Assembly: GCF_900496995.4 (NCBI RefSeq) | Contig: NC_044009.1 | Location: 36,975,505-37,039,504, forward strand | Reading direction: 5' to 3' | DNA from: Aquila chrysaetos chrysaetos | Taxonomy: Eukaryota; Chordata; Aves; Accipitriformes; Accipitridae | Length of the DNA: 64,000 nucleotides | Part shown: positions 1-12,822 of the stretch, in pieces | Position numbering within the stretch: position 1 is the stretch's first letter | Layout: every line of letters begins with the position of its first letter | Notes under the pieces: model-generated | Told to the model about the DNA's origin: nothing | The model's input: the letters and a program-made list of their open reading frames with translations, nothing else | The model's database searches: none | Program-made: the position numbers and the translations under genes

Positions 1-2033
1 TCTTTAGATCTGACAACTGACTGAAGTACACCAGGATAACAGGGGGCTCTTGTTCCCCTCTCATCTATTTTGTCCTGTCAGTGTTTCTCAGTTTTCTTGG
101 AATAGGCAATTCTAATATTTGAGAGATGTATAGACTCCCCATTTAGTCCTTGTCATCTCTACTGGGTTGGTCACTTAGTGCCAATGGCCAAAGGGCAACC
201 TGCTCCATTTTATGTTCTTCTGGGATATCCATTCCCTGAGAGAAGAGACATGGCCAAGAGATAAGCATGGACACTCTGTGTAGGCTAGAAGTTTATTTCC
301 AGGGTTCACAGCAATTCAGTCAGCTGCATATGTCATTAACCCCATTGTGAACTCTGTCTGGGAGGAGATCTCTGGAGAAATGTCTGTACATGGAGAGTAC
401 CAAGGTCTACAGTTTCTGCCTGACACCCTTTTCCCTGGATGACCAGGTACCTCCAGTTCCCTGTGCCACCAATCTTTGGACCCATTTCACATTTCCTTCT
501 CCAATGAAAGAAGTGAACTAATGATATTATAACTAACGAAACTAGAGATGATAACTAATGAAAAAGCAGAAATGAAATTTGCGTGAGATCTAAGGGATGA
601 TTAGCTCCATAGTCCACAGGTGACCTCAGAGCATCTGCACCAGATTTTGGGGGGAAACAACAAACTTGGAAACTACATTAGCAGGGGTTAGTCCCTGTTT
701 TGAGGCCTCTCCTTTCCCTTCAAAAACATAAACACCCCACACCTCCATACCTTGATGAGTCGAGTTTGTGGAGGAGAAGCTCAGTTTTTACTTTGTACCA
801 TCTCTGTTTGAAGAGTTCAGCCATGGGCTAACCCCCATGCCCTGTAACATTTCAGAGCAATCAGGGAAGACAGACAGATGGAAACACAGGGGGATAGAGA
901 GAAGCTGATTTATATGCAGCTGAAACACAGCCGTGGGGCTGCTGCCAAGCCATATAGATGTGGTGGCAACACAAACAGAGACACGCAGAACAGCCTGTGC
1001 AAATATAAACACTGCCACACGTGATGAGGGTTCACCAAGTTCATGCAAACACCAGGGAAGGAAAAGAAAAAAGACTTAACTGGGGAGGCAAGTGTAAAGA
1101 TTATGTCAGGCACAGGAGCTTTGTTAAACAAGAAAACAAAAAGAAAGTGCCTTTTCTCTTGTTCTGCCGAAAAGCATGCTTAGGTAACAGGAATTTGCAG
1201 CAGATTTAAAGGGGACAGGCCCATCTTCTTGTGTCCTCAGGACATATTCTTAACATTCCTGTGTATTCATTAAATCATATGTCTTAGATTGATCATTATG
1301 TTTGTTTATCTGTCAATTCAGGATTGTTTCCAAATGCAGAAGGCTCATTACGGAAAGCTGGCCTGGCACTGGCCACTCCAGTGAACCAGCATTTCTCCTC
1401 TAGCTTTCCCACGTGAATCTACAACAAGTTCAGCAGAGACTAGAAGTCATCATCCTGCTAGAAGAGGCTTGCATGGAATGAATTTGTGGAGCTGTGTATA
1501 GACCCTAGAGGTTACAAATTGCAGGGTAGAAACCACTGAAGTAATTATTGCTGACTGCCATCTTAGGACAGAAGGGACACGGAAACTAAACACTCAGCCA
1601 TAGCTGAGGACATCTCCTCCACCACCACGAAGTCCTACTGGCCGCAAATGTAATAACAAACCATATTCTTGCTTTGGAGTATCATGTTGCAGAGATGCCA
1701 GTGCAGCATTTTTTAGTAGCACCAAACTGCAGAAAATATTGTATTCCAGATAGTTTGTTTTCCAGGATGGTATGCTTTTCTTTCACAGAAAAAGCAATCC
1801 CAGCATTTCTTCCATTGCATATACCCCCTGTATTCACACCCTGGTGTGCCTCCAATGTCTGCCTCTTTGCTGCCATCCTTTGGCAGCCTCCAGATAGAAA
1901 AAGGGAAGAGAGTCACTGACTGCCATCTGTGAAACCTTCAAATATCCCCACCAAAAGCCAAGCACTCAAAAAACAAAGCTGTGGTGTCTTACCAAGGGCC
2001 CACAGGGACACCGCAATTTCCTTTGGGCTGAGA
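1..2033. other. Intergenic flank, no gene seen
   Basis: No coding region is supported here. All open frames are under 90 codons, overlap on both strands and match no family I know. Base composition is ordinary and no recognisable transposon was found. The block is the distal part of the gene-poor region 5' of IGFBP5. Confidence 0.6.
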
Positions 2034-2175
2034 GATTAGATGGTTAGAGCACAGGACTGTAAGCCAGAAGGCTTCCATCCAAGCCCAGCCACTGACTCAA
2101 AGTCCATAACCACCTACAGGCCTTTGCCAAATACAGCTGTAAGCAGAAAGTTATATCCATGAGACTGATGAGACA
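2034..2175 (+). repeat. MIR-like tRNA-derived SINE relic
   Basis: The stretch starts with a tRNA-like head: an A-box-like segment (TGGTTAGAGCAC at 2041-2052), then a segment close to the MIR head (GACTGTAAGCCAG), then a decayed B-box around 2076-2090. This order and spacing match the 5' part of a MIR-type CORE-SINE. The 3' half is poorly preserved, and there is no intact pol III promoter or clear target duplication. A different old tRNA-derived SINE is possible. The call is from remembered consensus, not a search. Confidence 0.45.
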
Positions 2176-4889
2176 CAGTGTCCTCTTGTTTATTGCTGTC
2201 CATAATATTGGCCTGAGCAGGCCACATTGGTTAGTTGAAATTGATTGAGATATCCTTGAACAACGGGCCTTGCCATTTCAATACCCTTAGCTATAGAGGC
2301 GCTCTTGGCTGTTGGCACGTCCTCTGTCTACCCGCAGAAGTCAGCTCCACAGATGCTGAGAATATTCCAGGCTTTTACTGCTCCAGCCTTTTACTTCTCC
2401 AGCCTTACCTTTTTCACAGAGTGGTTCTCCCCTGCAGAAAAAGGGGGACGAGACCAGGAAGCTGAAGTTCCACTGATTTTGTATTCTATGGTTTCTTGTT
2501 TCTATGGAATCTTGTTATCCATATGGGGTTAGTTGGATACTCATCATTTGCATTCTCTATTCCAGCTGGATGAGGCTGTGCTGGAATCTCTCATGTACTA
2601 ATCAACCTGCCTGCAATAATACATAAATACTTGCTATTTCAAGATCTCAGTCTATGACCGTGATTTCCTTCAGGCTCTTACTTTCTTGATGATTTTTTCC
2701 TTTTTCTTCAGTGTCTTACTTAATCTTTCCAAGTCTTTCCCAACAGTTGTTAGGCACTGTTGTTACCTCATCTACTAGATGACTGTGACTTTTGCTCTCC
2801 ATACAGATTGAGAAATGAAAATGAAGTGAGTATTGCTTTTTGCATCGTATTTTTGATAAGGAGATGGAGTGAACTCTAAAATATAGCAGCATGAAAGTAA
2901 TTTGTCTTTTTAGAAACGCATCAGAATGTCTCCACATCTGTTTACATTCTCCAGTTCTACATCTCATCTCCACAGGGACTAAGCAACTCTGATTGGTCTC
3001 GCATTGAAGTCTGGATATTTGTTCTGACTCCTTGTGAAGGCTGTACAACCCAAAGCACAGTTCCTTTGGATACATCCCCCTTCCAGAAAGATCACATTTC
3101 ACTTTTTTTTTGCATTTATAAAGTGCTCTCAGTAGTGTGAAGAAGGTTCAGTTGACAGCCCTGGAAATGGAAGTCCTCTGCTTAGCCATAGTAGATGCAA
3201 TATAAGTTTCACCACTCCACCCACTGGCAACAAGACCTCAGCTTGGAACCTCAGCAAAAAGAAGAGCAAATAAAGTTCACTCTCCACGACCAAAAGTTAG
3301 CTCTTCTGCTGTTGCAATTAATAAAAGTGGCAGTTTTGAAGAAAAGGCAGATCCGGGCAAGTCTTGTGGACCCTCTTTGGATTAGATACCATCTGTTCTT
3401 CCTCTTCCATTAAAAATTGGTTCCAAACATTCACATTTCACCAACTTTACTTGGTTCCAGCCAGGAACCCTGCTAGCAATGATTCAGACTTGCTCCCAAA
3501 CCAATCACCAGCATCAACCTCAGTTCATGCAGTACTTTGAAGATCTGGAAGGCCGATAAGAATCTGTATTTCTTTTGGTTGCCCTGTGCACACCACCCAG
3601 CTCTAGCCATTCTCCAGCTCAGCTGGAATGCACGGCCAAGCCAAGACTGCTATGATGGGCACATGGGAGGGCCAGCAGTGAGTCCAACAGCAATCATGGC
3701 TTCAAAGTAATAAAATAAAAAAAAGAAGTTAAAAAATAAATTATGAAGTGGATTATTAGAAGTGGATCAACTTCTATATAAAACTTTTTTACATTTTCAG
3801 ACAACTCCTTTCATATTTTGTTCCCACATCCTTTAAAGGAGCCCGCTATGAACATCTACAAAGTTATGACGTTATCTTCTTTGAAATCCACCTTTAAAAC
3901 TTCCCTTCTCTATAACATGGAAGGCAGTCTCGGCATTTGTTAGATCTCTGATATCCTGAGACACCTGATCATTATGTTTCATTGTGCTCGTTGTTCAGTA
4001 TCTCTGTATCCATTTTTTCTGTCCCCTCTCTTACAGAGGACTATCTTTTTGCTTATACAGTTTATTGAATAATCTACTGTTGGCTTATGAATGAACTTCA
4101 TGAACACCAATGAGTATAAATAAACCCCATTCATAACATGCATTTTAAATGTGATGCATTTATCCTCTTCCTCACTTTCAAAGACAGAAAATCTGTTCTG
4201 TGGAAAAGCTGAGGTTGGCAAAATGTTCTTTAAAGAATAAGATTGGGAAGAGCAGGCTGGGAAACAGTTACAAATGATTCCTTCTTTCCTGGAAATGGCC
4301 TTTAAAAGGCACTAGTGTTGGCACTAGAGCTACAGTTCAATAAAAGGACGCCTTTGATAGCCCACATCATCTCTCTTTTTAGTAGAGCTGTGTCACACAG
4401 ATGAAGTGTGAGAGAAAATGAAATCTGAAGGGGGACTCTGAACTGTCCTCCTACTGTATAACTTCAGGCCAGTTCTGTCCAGACTAATTAAAACCCATTG
4501 GATCTACATACGTCTCCCACCCAGAATCATTGTTTCAGTAATCAGAAAAGTGTGAGGACTGTTGTGTGGTATTTACAGCTGTCAGTGATTTCATGAGCTG
4601 TTGTAAACATCCCTGCCACTTAAAGATCATGAAGCGTGTTGAGAATATATTGACCGTATACTGTCACGGTCAGTGCCTTTTTAGTGGAAATGAAAATGTA
4701 TTTAAGACCCCATGGCTGACTGTGATGGATTGGTTTCCATCATAAAAACTGAAATGCTTTAATGAGAACATGCTTTATGAGTCAAGCTGTTAGCCATGGG
4801 GGTGTCATCACACTGTAACCTTCCAATTCTTTCCCTCTGGGATGAATCGAAGGCGGCTGGACCACTAATTTATTACAAAGACAGGTGCT
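2176..4889. other. Intergenic, no gene seen
   Basis: No supported gene or clear repeat. Short local repeats such as GGCACTAG twice near 4309-4328 and an A-rich patch near 3710-3740 are the only structures. A 128-codon open frame on the - strand (2716-3102) has no recognisable domain and a composition unlike a conserved protein. Confidence 0.55.
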
Positions 4890-4994
4890 GGAGAGAAGCA
4901 GGAAAGAAGAAAGTAAGGAGTAAAGAAAGAAAGAGTGAGAGAGAAAGAGTGGAAGAAAGAGAAAAAGAAAGAAAGCAAGCAAGACGGAGAGACT
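4890..4994 (+). repeat. GA/GAAA-rich purine tract
   Basis: About 105 bases in which the + strand is nearly all A and G, built of imperfect GAAA, GAGA and AAGG units with few interruptions. It is a degenerate microsatellite. Homopurine tracts of this kind can adopt triplex DNA, but no function can be read from it. Confidence 0.8.
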
Positions 4995-7900
4995 AACAAA
5001 CATAACTACAAGATAGAATTTGCCTGGGCTGCAATTTGTTTGCATGCCAGATGTTTGTATGGTTCAGGCTGACAGTATTGCAGGGGTGGGAAGTTCAGCA
5101 CTGCCCAAAGCCAAAAAGAAGAGGAAAAAAAAAAATTACTTTGCTGTTTATTTCCTTCACCAGTAAAAATTGGGTCCCTCCAGTTATGTAGTTGATCATA
5201 CCACGCACTAACGCTTTCCCTTGCAAACATGTGGTTGGAGTCCTCGTCAGAATTTGGCCAGACCAGCTGAAAAAACGGATTTTAATGCAGTAGGCTGAGG
5301 GAGTCATAAAATGCATCCCTCTAATTAGTTTATCAGTTTGAGAGTGAAGGACTTAAGTGAAGAAGTGTAATTGTGTCAGTTCTGTGATATTTGAACAGGC
5401 TTATTTACATTCCTCACCTTGTATCTTTTCCTTTTGCACCCATCTTCCTTTCTTCACTCCTCCCCTTCCCCCTGCCATCCTTGTTTCTTTCTTACTTCTT
5501 GCCAAGTCCATCACATACCTGGGGTCAACCAGACAGTTCTGCAGATGGGTTGATGATACTGCAAAACACTCAATATGAGATGTTTCTGTCTGGCCTACAG
5601 ATGGGAGACTCATAAACACTTGATACACCCAGTCCCCCATTACTGGTTTAACAGCTTTTCTACTGGAAAGCCAAGAGCTTCCCCAGGCAATACAAAGAGT
5701 TGCCATATGTTCGGGATACTAATAGTCCCTCTAAAAACTCGTATGTTTTCAGGCTAACAGAAGAAGTGAAAATCTTTTCTTTTTGGTATGTTTTTAGTGG
5801 TTGAGAAAGGATCCAACTATATGGGCTGTTCTGTGGGTATTGGCAGGCTTTGCCAATTGGATGTGTGCAAGTGTGAATGATGTTTTTTGTCTTAAGTCAT
5901 ACAGATTGATTGCATTTAAAACATTCTGCGTCACTATCTTCTGTCCCTGATGATACCTAGTCACAGCTCCTCAGAGACACCACCACTTAATTTGCCTGAG
6001 TCAGAGCACAGTGTTTCTGAGAGAGCTGCACATATCCCTGTAAAAACTAAGCGGGAAAAAGAGTCTGCGCCATACCTCCAGAGCTCTACTCCATCCTGCA
6101 CAGAGCAATGGACCTCTTTGAAGCCAGACAGTCCTGGAGTAGGAGATAATTAGAAGCGTCCTTTTTCCCAGTGAGATTCCAAGTGTGAGCTTAGGACATC
6201 TACATCTGCCGGAAGAGAAAGTCCCAGGAGATTCTTCCATGTGTGAGGCCTAAAAGTGTTCAAGTATCCTACTGGAAGAATCAGTCTTCTTGAATTCCTT
6301 TGGCTAACCTGAAATGGAGATGGTCAAACAACAATCAGGTGCTGTAAGGAGCAGTGAACAGGATACAAAACTCCTTTATCTTCTCTATTTTTTCATGAAG
6401 TGCTAGGAAGTGAACACCCTGCCTTTGTCTGATGGCACCCTGAGGGTGGATGTCTTAAGTGAAGAAGACCACATCAGTCTGTGGTGGTGGAGGGTTCCAA
6501 CCTGCATTTAGTAGGAAAAAGCTCATTACCCTTGGTTTTCTGGCTGAGTTACTGCAGAGAAATTGCATTCTTCTTCCTTGAATCCCTTTTGCGGTTTGAG
6601 ATTGACAGAGCATCCTTCTTTCTGCACCAGAAATACTTGAGCAGTGTTGTTCCATGCCACCTGCTGTCCTAGCTATAGTCATATTTTTTGTATATTATAT
6701 ATGTAAATCCCTAAGGAAACTGTAAAAAGTTCTGCAGACCTTGGTGAAAGCAAACTGGCTTCTCAGTGAGACAGAAATGAGGTGTGCTGAGAAAAGAACA
6801 CCTCTAAAGGGAAATTCGGAGACTTGTTCCCCGAGTCTTGTGCCAAATTCCTTTGTAGCCTCAAGGTCTTGGTGGCCAACAGAGACTACATCACTTTTAG
6901 GAAGAGGGTAGAAAACATGACTGAAAGTGCTAAAATGCCGTTGTGTACACAGCGTCACTCCCTGACCTCAAACAGTTTGACTCACCAGCCCTCAGAAAAT
7001 GTATAACATAAAGAAAAAAGAACTAGAGCAGAAACACAGAAAGATTTCTACATAGAAAATACTTAGAAAGGAGCCCTCTGATGTAGATCATTAACAAATA
7101 AAATACAAGAGAGGAACATAAAACTATGACTGAAACATGGCAGTCCCTAATGCCCTCATCATACTCCCGGAATGCAGGACTTTTACCTCTTTCTGAAGTA
7201 CATGCCTAGTTTGAAATATGGGAGCTGTTCTTGTAATATCTTCATGGGAACCCCTTGGATTACTCATAAGGTTTAAATTTTGGCACCTGGCTCAGGACAT
7301 TGCTGAGTCAATGCTTCAGTTTGAAGAATAGCCAGTGGACAGGACTGCCCCATTCACCGCAGTGGGGCTCTGTGGACAGTGAAGCAGCAGTTGTGATTTC
7401 CAGTCCCAGATCAGCAACTGACCCATCCTACCTTCATTCTTGGAGCCTTAGTTTCTTCATACCAGAGACTGTTCTTCCTTCAGATTAATTCAATCTCTAT
7501 GACATTGGCTCCAGCCTGTGTACCCTGGGGGTGCCTCTCTCTGTCCTTCCCTGAAGAGCACTTTAGACCAATGAATAAAGTTCTATCTAACCATGCTACC
7601 TTAAGCAAACTAATAGCCCTCAGTTGCTCCAGACATCACTAATATGAGGAATATTTCCACAAAGAAAATAGGGATTTGTATTCAGAAGAGCCTGGTACAT
7701 GCTGTAGAAGTTATACAAAGGTGATTTGCGGTGGGATCTTTGTATATGCAAGCTGCCTTTAAAATCTCAGTTTCATAAAAGGCTCTGTCATCTCCAAAAA
7801 AAATACCAACACCTTTACATTAAAACCAGAATTCTCGGAAATCTGTTTCTTCTTCTGCTAGTTGCAAAGGAAAGAAGAAAATAGTCCACGTTGGTAATTC

Positions 7901-9609
7901 TTTTGTCTACAATACAGCACAAAGACCTTGGGGTCCTCTGAAGTCTTGTCAAGTACTTCTTTCTGTTACTCACATGGTGAAAACAACTTTTGTATCTTCT
8001 TAAATGTGGTGCAGGAGAATATTTATGTAATGAGTCAGATGAAGAAGGCTGGAAGGACTCATTGTTATCTACACTGATATTCATCCCATCAACTTTAGCC
8101 ATTTGTAAATTAGGTGCCTAAATTAAGTAGCTGTCTAGATTATTCAGTTAATGAAGAAAAGTAAGTATTTCCAACCAGGGATACCCTCCATCTCCGGGAC
8201 AAGCTGGGGTAAATATTCCTTAGAGATACACATCTTCCTCCATTGCCTAAACTGGGTTCTATACAGCTTGCTGTGGCAATACCTAAATGCTAGACATCTT
8301 AAAATTAGATTAGTTCGGCCCCATCTTGAGACTGGCCTCCTATGTAACATTAACCATACCACTCACTGGATGAATTTCTTCATTATATCCTATTGCTCTA
8401 ACCTGCTGGGTCTTTCCCTCTCTGGTAAAGCGGTGCCAGACCCCTATGGGACAGCAGAGTGATTCTGCTGTTCCCTGATGTGATATTTTCCCCATCACAG
8501 CCTATCACTGGGTTGGTAGATCTTCTTGTTTCATGCCACCACAACAGCAGTCTTCTCTCCTTTCTATATCTGTCCCTTTTGCTCTTGGTGTGAGTTCTGG
8601 GTTTTTTCCCACCCTGTATCACTTCATCTGGTCACAAAGCCACAATCGCACCACAGCCTCAGTTGCCAAATGTGTTGTGTAAGGTTCAGCCTTGTGGGTT
8701 TCCTCCAGAGCAAGGAGACAACAAAGAACTTCTGTGGGAGCAGAAACACCAGCCTGCTCTCTCAGGGTGCACTAGAAGGGAGCTTTGGCCTCTTCATTTC
8801 CAAGGGATTACAGACTTTTACCTTAAGTAGGATTACAGAACAGGAGGAAGACACTCAGAAATGCCTGAAAGTACTGAAAGTACTGAAAGGATATAATTTT
8901 AGTACTAAATCCCCAGCTAACAGCCAGGCTATGCCTGGGGGTACTGCCAGCAGTATCTTCTAGGTGCCACTCCAATAACCTCACAGATAAGTGGCTCCTG
9001 ATCCTTCTTTGGTGCAGGTCATGCTTCCCACCTTCCAACACCTAAAACCCCTGTTGTGTCCCCTGGCTGTCCTCCCTGTACCTCTGACAATCCCTGCAGT
9101 GCCTCTGCATGGCAGTGCCAGGCCCAGTAAATAAGCCAGGGTAAGCTTATTAATTTATGTCTTGTTCCACACCCATCATGGAGCAGGAGGCTCTGGATTA
9201 GATGTAGGTGGCTGGACACTGGACACATCTAGTCTGGTGGGAGCAAAATGCCAAGAAGGTTGTGAGGCTGTATGGTCACCCAGCGCCATACAGCCTATAG
9301 CAGGAAAGCAGGCTTTACTGCACACACTTTGCATGTGAGGAACCAAGGGAGGGCATTTAGCTCTCATGGTTAGTGTAGAAACTTCCCCCAGTGTGTTTAG
9401 GCAATGTTGTTTTGTGGACCAGCAGCTGTGCATAAAAAATCTTGGTTTATCATCAAGTAACACTTCTCCCCTCATTCTGTTAATGACAACCAAGAGAGAA
9501 GTATTTGGTATTCTCTATGAACACTCACGGCAGTTCCAGGAAGGGCATACTTAGTGTCTGTGGCCCATCCCAGACCATGTTCAGCTTAAGGCAGCTGCCA
9601 AGGAGCTAG
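4995..9609. other. Intergenic, mostly featureless
   Basis: No gene is supported. Open frames here (largest 145 codons at 8526-8963 +) show no family motif. A short period-9 tandem (TGAAAGTAC units) lies near 8868-8893. One weak SINE relic inside is listed separately. Confidence 0.55.
7380..7470 (+). repeat. Possible MIR-like SINE fragment
   Basis: The segment GCCTTAGTTTCTTCAT near 7444-7459 resembles the conserved MIR core that reads GCCTCAGTTTCCTCATC, and the preceding bases (CAGTCCCAGATCAGCAACTG) resemble the region between B-box and core. Divergence is high, so this may be chance similarity. Confidence 0.3.
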
Positions 9610-9990
9610 AAGATTGTATAAGGACATGAGGGCAGCTGAGCTGGGTCTGACCACATGTACATCTAGCCCTGCAGCCTGGGGAAAGTAAGAAAAGGACAAG
9701 TATATACGCTGTTTCCCCCAGGTCTACCTAAACATGTTTAGTCTCTGCATATTTATTAATCCCCAGTGAATTTCTTCTTCATGAACTCATCCAGTCTCCC
9801 CTGGAAGCTCTTCATCCATGACAACCTCTGGCCATGCATCTGACATTGACTGCACGCCACAGGAGGAACTGCCTCCTTTGGCTGGTTCTGACCTGGCCCC
9901 CCCAGCTCCATTTGGTGCCCACCCCATGGGTGCCCACCTCGGTCCCCACGCATCCTCATGGGTGGCTCCACATCCCCCTAAGGTATGGCA
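9610..9990 (-). mobile_element. Decayed CR1/L3-like LINE 3' end
   Basis: Two separated blocks match, from memory, the 3' region of an old amniote CR1/L3-type LINE read in antisense. The first is CTGGGTCTGACCA..TACATCTAGCCC at about 9639-9670. The second is TTCATGAACTCATCCAGTCT at 9778-9797, followed by an AACCTCTGG stretch and a GGAGGAACTGCC block. The order and spacing of these blocks are those of a single element about 380 bp long. No reverse transcriptase is left. The element is old and cannot be mobile. Confidence 0.5.
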
Positions 9991-11892
9991 GCTGTGACCA
10001 GTGAGCAGGGACCTTTGCAGTGAAAGAGTTAAAGCTCAGCTCCTTGGCCATCCTGCTCCAGTGCTCCAGCCCTCCCCCAAAAGCAGAGTTAATACTCCAC
10101 ACATGGTCTGTACTAGACAGGTATGCGAGACAAGATAGCGATCAGCTGACGTATTTTGGAGTTACAAACAGGCTGGGAGTACTGTTCTCCGAGACCTCCT
10201 CGTGTGCACCAGGAGAAAAGCCGCTGAGCACAAAGGAAAGAGACAGCTCAGCATGTTAGAGCACGATGCCTGGTCCTGCTTCTTCTCGGCACGAGTAAGG
10301 AGGAAGCAAGAAAGCTTTCTTCAGGCTTTCCTAAATCAAAGTGTGTGAATAGCTGAGGTTGGGGAAGAAGTTGCCCCCTGCCAACACACACACACACACA
10401 CACACACACAATTGTTTCTTCCATCCATATCTCCTCGGGGCAGCTGAGTTTCTGGATAAACCCAGTGCTGAGTCACTGAGGTATAAATTCAACCAATATA
10501 AAAACCTACCTCCTTGACAGCAATCCAAAAAAGCACAAATGAGCAGACAAAATGGAAGGAAAAAAAAGAAGCTAGGAATGTATCAGGGCTGACAGCCCCA
10601 GAGAAGGTCCTACATGAGGTATCTCAGCACCTTCTCTCTGCAACAGCCTGCCCTGGCAAAATCAGACCCATCCCTTTCCTGACACAACAACAAACCCAAA
10701 AGGATTAATGTTTGTTCCTGAGAGATGCCAAGCAACCCTCCACTCCTACTTAAATCAGGAGATTGCAGAGAGCTTTGCACCTGGCAGGATGAGGTCTTTT
10801 GGGTCTTGGAGGGAAGATCCCGCTTTATAGCTGGAGATGAATGACAGCCATCTGAGCCCTTGTCCCACGCTGTGATGGGTGGCAGCACTGCTGTCTGAGC
10901 TGCTCTGGCCAATTTTTACAATGGTGCCATTATCCATCAGCCATCTGGCAGGCGTAGCCTCTATTTTTTCTGCATCCAACCCTGTGTTGGCAGATGTTAG
11001 GTGGAAAGGGAGGTTGGTGGGGGGAGACTGGAGATTTGACATCTTGTCCTTTTTCCCCTCTGCTAACATTCCTTTGGCTTGTAAGTCTGACAAACCAGCA
11101 ACCAGAGAAGATTATTATCAGATAATTTTTTTGCAAGGACATGGGGTCACGTGTTTTTCATCCATTTCTTTTAAGACTTCAATGGCAACATACAAGCACA
11201 TTTCCCAGGAGCCAGCAAGGAAAAGCCTGTTCAGTAAAGCAACTAGGGGGAATTGGGTTTAGTTTTGTTGTTTGTAAGAACATAGGAATGACGCATCCTC
11301 CAAAATATCCTTGAGGGTCGCTGATAATCTTCGTTATTAAAAAACCTCTCATGAGCGTCAAGGGCAATGCAGCAGGTGTAGTGCAGAGGAAAGGCAGAGG
11401 GGGGATGAAGGTCTTCAACACATTATTGTCGCACAGGTTTCACATTCGGGCTGCCAGCAAGAGCTGAGCTGCTCCACAGGCTCGTTTCCTGGAAGGAAAG
11501 AGTGCATCCTCCCCAAATATGGCCTGATTGCCTCAGCTGATGATGCTGTTATTCATTATTTTGAGACCCAAAGCAGGGATTGAGGTCCCATTGTTCTCGG
11601 CACTGTATTAACAGAATAAGGATGAGACAAGCTCTGGTAACCAAACCCAGCAGAAGAGGGGCTCCCTCGCACCCAGCCCCCCCCCCCCAGGTGGTCTTAG
11701 CAGAGCTCGCGCTCTGCTGAGGAGACTAGGCTTGAATGGCCAGCCTTTCTCCGAACAGCTCAGTACTAAAAGCGAAGGCGAAAGGAAAAGCAAGCAGGCA
11801 GAGGAGCTGCCCAAGGCACTCCTCTCCAAATGGGCTCGGTGGCTTCTGCCAAGGGCAGACTCATCGAGAAGCTTGTCCAAAGACAGCGTGTC
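9991..11892. other. Intergenic, one CA microsatellite
   Basis: No supported gene. It contains the (AC)14 microsatellite listed below and a run of 12 or more C near 11680-11691. Open frames of 100-127 codons at 10610-11262 overlap one another on both strands and show no domain. Confidence 0.5.
10384..10411 (+). repeat. (AC)14 microsatellite
   Basis: Uninterrupted AC dinucleotides, about 14 units. Likely polymorphic in length. Confidence 0.95.
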
Positions 11893-12215
11893 TCACTCTC
11901 TGAGTTTAACGTGACGCCTTTTGGTCTCTGCAATTCCCCTAGCACCTCTCAAAGGCACATGGATTTGATTTTGGCAGCTGTTCAGTGGGCCACATGTTCG
12001 GCTGATCTGGATGATGTGATTGTTATTGGGAGGACTTTCCAGGAACATTAAAATTGCCTGGAGGATGTGTGTAGCTGGCTGGAGCAGGCTGGTCTGAAAG
12101 CAGAAACCCATCCAACTGTGACTAGTTATGGTCCCAGGTGCAGCCCATCGGTCGTATGTGTCTTCAGCAGGGTGTGCCTCCACCTCCAGCCAGGACAGAC
12201 ACCCTGAACACAAAC
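11893..12215 (+). mobile_element. Ty3/gypsy-like reverse transcriptase relic
   Basis: The + strand frame starting near 11893 reads, in order, an EFNV segment, the PFGLCN motif, a helix with MDL, then an LDDV segment at the position of the catalytic YxDD box, then GRTF.EH, and after a stop codon NCLEDV and EQAGLK. That is the order of palm motifs in Ty3/gypsy-type reverse transcriptases, and PFGLCN separates it from vertebrate retroviral enzymes. A trace of the next segment continues to about 12215. The tyrosine of the catalytic box is replaced by aspartate and there is an in-frame TAA at 12049-12051. No protease, RNase H, integrase or LTR was recognised. It is a dead fragment. Confidence 0.7.
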
Positions 12216-12801
12216 CCACCCCAGGAATGGCAGCTGAAAGGAGACACTACAGCCCTGCATGAGGTGTGCGAGTCCTGATTTTGCTCTGTATTATCTGGCA
12301 AAAGAGAAGGAAGGGGAGGGAGACATGAAGGAGCAGCCTGGATCTGAATATCCAGCCTGAGGGTAGGCCTGTAGTAGCATTTTTCAGCTCACCTGCTGTG
12401 CCTGCGCGGACAGCAGTGCTGAGATGCTGGTCCTGTTATCTGTCCACGGGGCTTTCCTCCTCCGGCAGGGCTCGGCTTTTGGACCTAGGAAATGAAGGAG
12501 GGCTATGTCCCTGCTGCAGCTGTTTCAGAGAGGTGGCACAGAGCTGCACACCCCAGCACTCACAAGAGCCCAGAGGGAGGAAATACGAGGATTTTTTTGA
12601 GTTAGCTGGTGGTGAGGAAAATCAAGTGATGCTCTTTGGAGTGAGATGCAGGGCTCTTTTCCAGCAGAAGGAACTTGAGCCTGAACCTCAGCCCAAGGAA
12701 CTGTCATGAGTAACGGTCGGGTGTCACAGTGGCTAGCAGTGTCCAGAGACACTGAAGCCCCTGGTCTGGCAGTAGCAAATTCAGATCGAAGACTGCTCCT
12801 T

Positions 12802-12822
12802 GGGGGGGGGGGGGGGGCGGGG
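12802..12822 (+). repeat. G16 run followed by CGGGG
   Basis: Sixteen consecutive G, one C and four more G. It can form a G-quadruplex, and such runs are prone to length errors in sequencing. Confidence 0.85.

Noticed and set aside
2034-2110. Possible tRNA gene
   Set aside because: A- and B-box-like segments exist, but no cloverleaf can be formed and a MIR-like SINE explains them better.
11250-11340. Second possible copy of the LINE-like GTAAGAACATAGGAA motif
   Set aside because: Only about 15 bases resemble the element and nothing that follows matches.
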